A stretch of DNA of 64,000 nt from Paulinella micropora (lineage: Eukaryota > Cercozoa > Imbricatea > Euglyphida). This document shows positions 61,484 through 64,000 of the stretch, piece by piece. The notes beneath the pieces were generated by a model, which did not search any database, was not told the origin of the DNA, and worked only from the letters and a program-made list of their open reading frames with translations. The position numbers and the translations under genes were made by a program. The number at the start of each line of letters is the position of its first letter. Position 1 is the first letter of the stretch. The DNA is taken from assembly GCA_009731375.1 (NCBI GenBank), contig BJOX01000115.1, positions 429,643-493,642 on the forward strand, read 5' to 3'.

Positions 61484-61795
61484 ATGCCAGTATCACCAGT
61501 GATAATTTCACAACCATCAGGATATAACATCAGATACAATCCATCAATGCCACAGAAGGGAGGAAAAAAGAAAACTAAGAAGAAGGGATGTGGACAAAAG
61601 GGAGGAAAGATTAACTGGGCAAAAGTCGGAAAAACGGCCTTGGCTGTTAATAAATTCATTCGCGATAATAAGGTAATCTCTAGAACTGCGGGTGCATTGA
61701 GTAGCATGGGGGTGCCTTACGCAGGTAGTGTTAGTGCTACAGCATCAAAACTAGGATATGGTAAGCAACGAGGAGGGGCTGTAAAGTTTCATTAA
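61484..61795 (+). CDS. Small basic virion-peptide-like protein (E2 copy)
   Basis: 103 aa, intact. The conserved tail is KINWAKVGKTALAVNKFIRD, then VISRTAGALSSMGVPYAGSV and LGYGKQRGGAVKF. The preceding Lys/Gly-rich stretch GGKKKTKKKGCGQKGGK parallels E1. A second ATG at 61547 (MPQKGGKKK) would give a form closer to the conserved core. Confidence 0.6.
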   Translation: MPVSPVIISQPSGYNIRYNPSMPQKGGKKKTKKKGCGQKGGKINWAKVGKTALAVNKFIRDNKVISRTAGALSSMGVPYAGSVSATASKLGYGKQRGGAVKFH

Positions 61796-61853
61796 ATGAT
61801 ATTTGTTTTCAAAGTCTCAAGATATTAGAAATATTTTTTTTTGATAATATACA

Positions 61854-63816
61854 ATGATTGCTAAAAAGACTAATAAGAAAAAGACTAAGGTAAGACCCCC
61901 ACGAGTGTATAGAAATAAGAGTGGGAGACCTTATATTATCCAGAAGGGTAAAAAATATTATCTTAATTTTGGTAAGAAAACAAATGATATGAGCACACTT
62001 CAAATCGTTAAGTTGTTTTTGAAATATATTGGTAAACCAAAGTCTCAAAGGGCTACTCGCAAACCAAGGGAAAAAATAATCAAATCTGATTTCAATCGCT
62101 TAAACACGAGAACAGAAACCAGATACAAAGCAACTTACAAAAGAAATATGAGTTAATACATGACGAGGAAGAAAAGGAAAAAAAGAAAAGGGAAGATGTG
62201 ATAGAAGAAAAGAAGAGGTTGGAAATAAAAGAAATGAAAGACATTGAAGAGAAAGAAGAAGAAAAGAAAAGAAGAGAGAGGAAGGAGGATGCCGAAATGA
62301 AGGAAAGACAAGACGAAATGAAAAGAGAAATAAAGAAGGAGCAAAAACTTTATAGAAGATGTAAAGTTTGAACACGATAGAAAACAAAAATTATTACTAT
62401 TACCACATCCGCAATATCAACCGCAGTTTATACAAGCAAAACCGTATGTGAATAATCAACCACCTACACCACTACCAAAACTCCCTCCTGCAGAAGACCC
62501 TGAACTAGATGAAAACATAAAACTTTGAAATCTGCTTATTTTACTGACGAAGATATTAAAAAAATGACTAATAGTATGATACAAAAAACAGCAGATGGTA
62601 TTAAATTATTGCAACAGAAAAATGTAAAACTGACTGATATGAAGAAAGCACTAGCACAAGCAGAAAAAAAGGGGGAAGCAACGGAAAATGATGTTAAAAA
62701 TTTACAATTTAAGCAAAAAATGAATGAAACCTTATCAAAAAAGTATTTACCAGAAATAAAAATCGTTGATTTATCACGAGCCTTAAAAAGGAAACTTGAA
62801 ATGGACGGACATACAAAATTGAAACATAGAGAAAAATAGCAAATGGATTATAGAGATGGTTAGAAAATTTAATATTAATGTAGGAACCGATGAGAAGCAA
62901 ATAAAAAGAAAATAGCAGATTATGCTAAGTATGATGAGTATATGGGGAACCAAGGAGGGGTGGGTAGGAAATTACACCATACATTGGACGAAATGATAGC
63001 AAAAGTTTTTTCAATAGCGAAAATAAAAAATACTTAGCCAGCAAAGATTGGAAACACACAATGAACAAAAATGATTTTGTAAATACTCTAACAAACAAAA
63101 TGACATCCGATCAAAATTTAGATAAACAAGTTTCAACAGATTTAAATATTGACGAGGGGATGCCACCGGAGGTGTTGTTTTTAACAACTTCTACCATACC
63201 CCCGAGCGTCGCGGAGACAACCATTACCCCGACATTAGAGCCACAGCCAGAAAAGCGAAGCGATTTGGTGTGGTTTGTCCCCTCACAACCAGAGCAACAG
63301 CCCGAGCCCGAGCCACAGCAAGAGGGAGAGGGGCGGGGACTAATGACTAATGAAATAGATGACATAATGAAAAAATATGGATGGTATCTCGGAGCGATAG
63401 CCAGTGATGAAATTTACAAGTTGAAGCCAGGAAGCAGAAAACGATATGGATTTATTATGAATTTGGACAATCACAAACAAGCGGGGTCTCATTGGATCGC
63501 CGTAAGTCTAGATAAAGACAGGAGTGTTGAAGTCTATGACCCATTAGCACTTTACGATCCAACAGAAGACTTTCAACAACAAATGAAACGGCTAATAGAT
63601 AAAAGCCATCCCGATAGTTATTTGTTAATGAAGGTTAATCAAGTAAAACAACAATCAAACACCTCAGACTCGTGCGGTTGGCATAGTATGAGGTTTTTAA
63701 TGGAGCGGGCGAAAGGAAACCGGTTTAAGTTTAGTTCGAATTTCACAGACTTAAAAGAAGAAGAAGCGGAAAAATTAAAAACACAGAATGTGTATAGATT
63801 TGACACCTACATTTAA
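61854..63816 (+). pseudogene. Adenain-type protease with basic N-terminus (E2), middle frameshifted
   Basis: The N-terminal frame 61854-62156 (RPPRVYRNKSGRPYIIQKGK, YLNFGKKTNDMSTLQIVKLF) is followed by a coiled-coil stretch in other frames (62157-62840) and the intact C-terminal frame 63061-63816. The catalytic region reads KQAGSHWIAVSL (His), VEVYDPLALYD (Asp) and VNQVKQQSNTSDSCGWH (Gln, Cys). The full catalytic domain survives, but the long linker is broken by several frameshifts and stops. It lacks the 14-residue palindrome-containing insertion of E1. Confidence 0.8.
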
Positions 63817-63835
63817 GATATTCAAAACCAATATC

Positions 63836-64000
63836 ATCAAATAATTAATTTAGATGCTTCATCTTCGTCATATTTTATACGGAGTAAATGATATCCTTTT
63901 TCTTGACAATATGTATTTTTTACTTGGTCATATTTTTTGTTTTTTCAAATGCTTTTTCTGCTTTCTCTTTAGAAATTCTACCAAATCTAACAGGTTCAAA
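63836..64000 (-). pseudogene. Possible PD-(D/E)XK/Vsr-like endonuclease fragment
   Basis: On the minus strand the window edge begins RFGRISKEKAEKAFEKTKN. After a frameshift it continues YDQVKNTYCQEKGYHLLRIK and YDEDEASKLI. The string K..YC...GY.LLRI.Y is common in Vsr-like or homing-type nucleases of large viruses and phages. The gene is cut by the window, so the call rests on about 50 residues. E1 has no obvious counterpart. Confidence 0.35.

Overview
The window is eukaryotic nuclear DNA. It is dense in microsatellites, carries tRNA-derived SINE copies and a copia reverse-transcriptase fossil, has GT-AG introns of about 50-70 nt, and contains assembly gaps (runs of N). I cannot name the host. 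A protist, alga or marine invertebrate are all possible; nothing here is bacterial.

Layout. (1) 1-16.5 kb is host repeat DNA: (TAA)n, (ACT)n/(AGT)n and (CTAT)n arrays, six SINE loci, other dispersed or inverted repeat families, and small exon-like pieces, one or two of them Sel1-repeat-like. (2) About 16.56-36.66 kb is a largely intact endogenous polinton-like virus / virophage-like element (E1). It has a protein-primed family B DNA polymerase, class-3 lipase, ExoX-C-like proteins, a DCL/DUF3223-like protein, probable major capsid and penton proteins, adenain-type cysteine protease, FtsK/A32-type packaging ATPase, a basic virion-peptide-like protein, a phage-like tail fibre with an S74 chaperone domain, a small two-helix membrane protein and a retroviral-type integrase. 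(3) About 36.7-47.5 kb and 60.0-64 kb is a second element (E2), related to E1 but in mirror orientation and decayed by frameshifts and stops. Its integrase, acidic protein, fibre, membrane protein, Cys-rich protein, 120-aa protein, ATPase, basic protein and protease follow E1 gene by gene. Its polymerase is of a different, Polinton/adintovirus-like type. (4) 47,493-60,016 is a GC-richer 12.5-kb insertion that splits E2's Cys-rich gene. It ends in 28-bp terminal inverted repeats (27/28 identical) with AT on both flanks. It carries a transposase-like exon, a zinc-knuckle/SAP-like gene, a TV-Pol-like (family A-related) polymerase ORF with one in-frame stop, a long multi-exon gene and a possible SET-like gene.

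How it fits together. E1 has what a virion-forming element needs: replication (pPolB), integration, capsid, maturation protease, packaging ATPase, and attachment fibre plus membrane protein. The E1/E2 comparison gives internal evidence for most small genes, because unknown proteins recur at matching positions. The most unusual points are the nested TIR element with TV-Pol, an inverted 169-bp segment inside the E1 fibre gene, short perfect palindromes with 2-nt loops sitting on stop codons (one inside the protease coding sequence), and integrases in which Asp replaces the usual catalytic Glu in both copies.

Limits. All assignments come from motifs read by eye, and no database search was run. 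Several 10-N gaps lie between overlapping contig ends and create false frameshifts.
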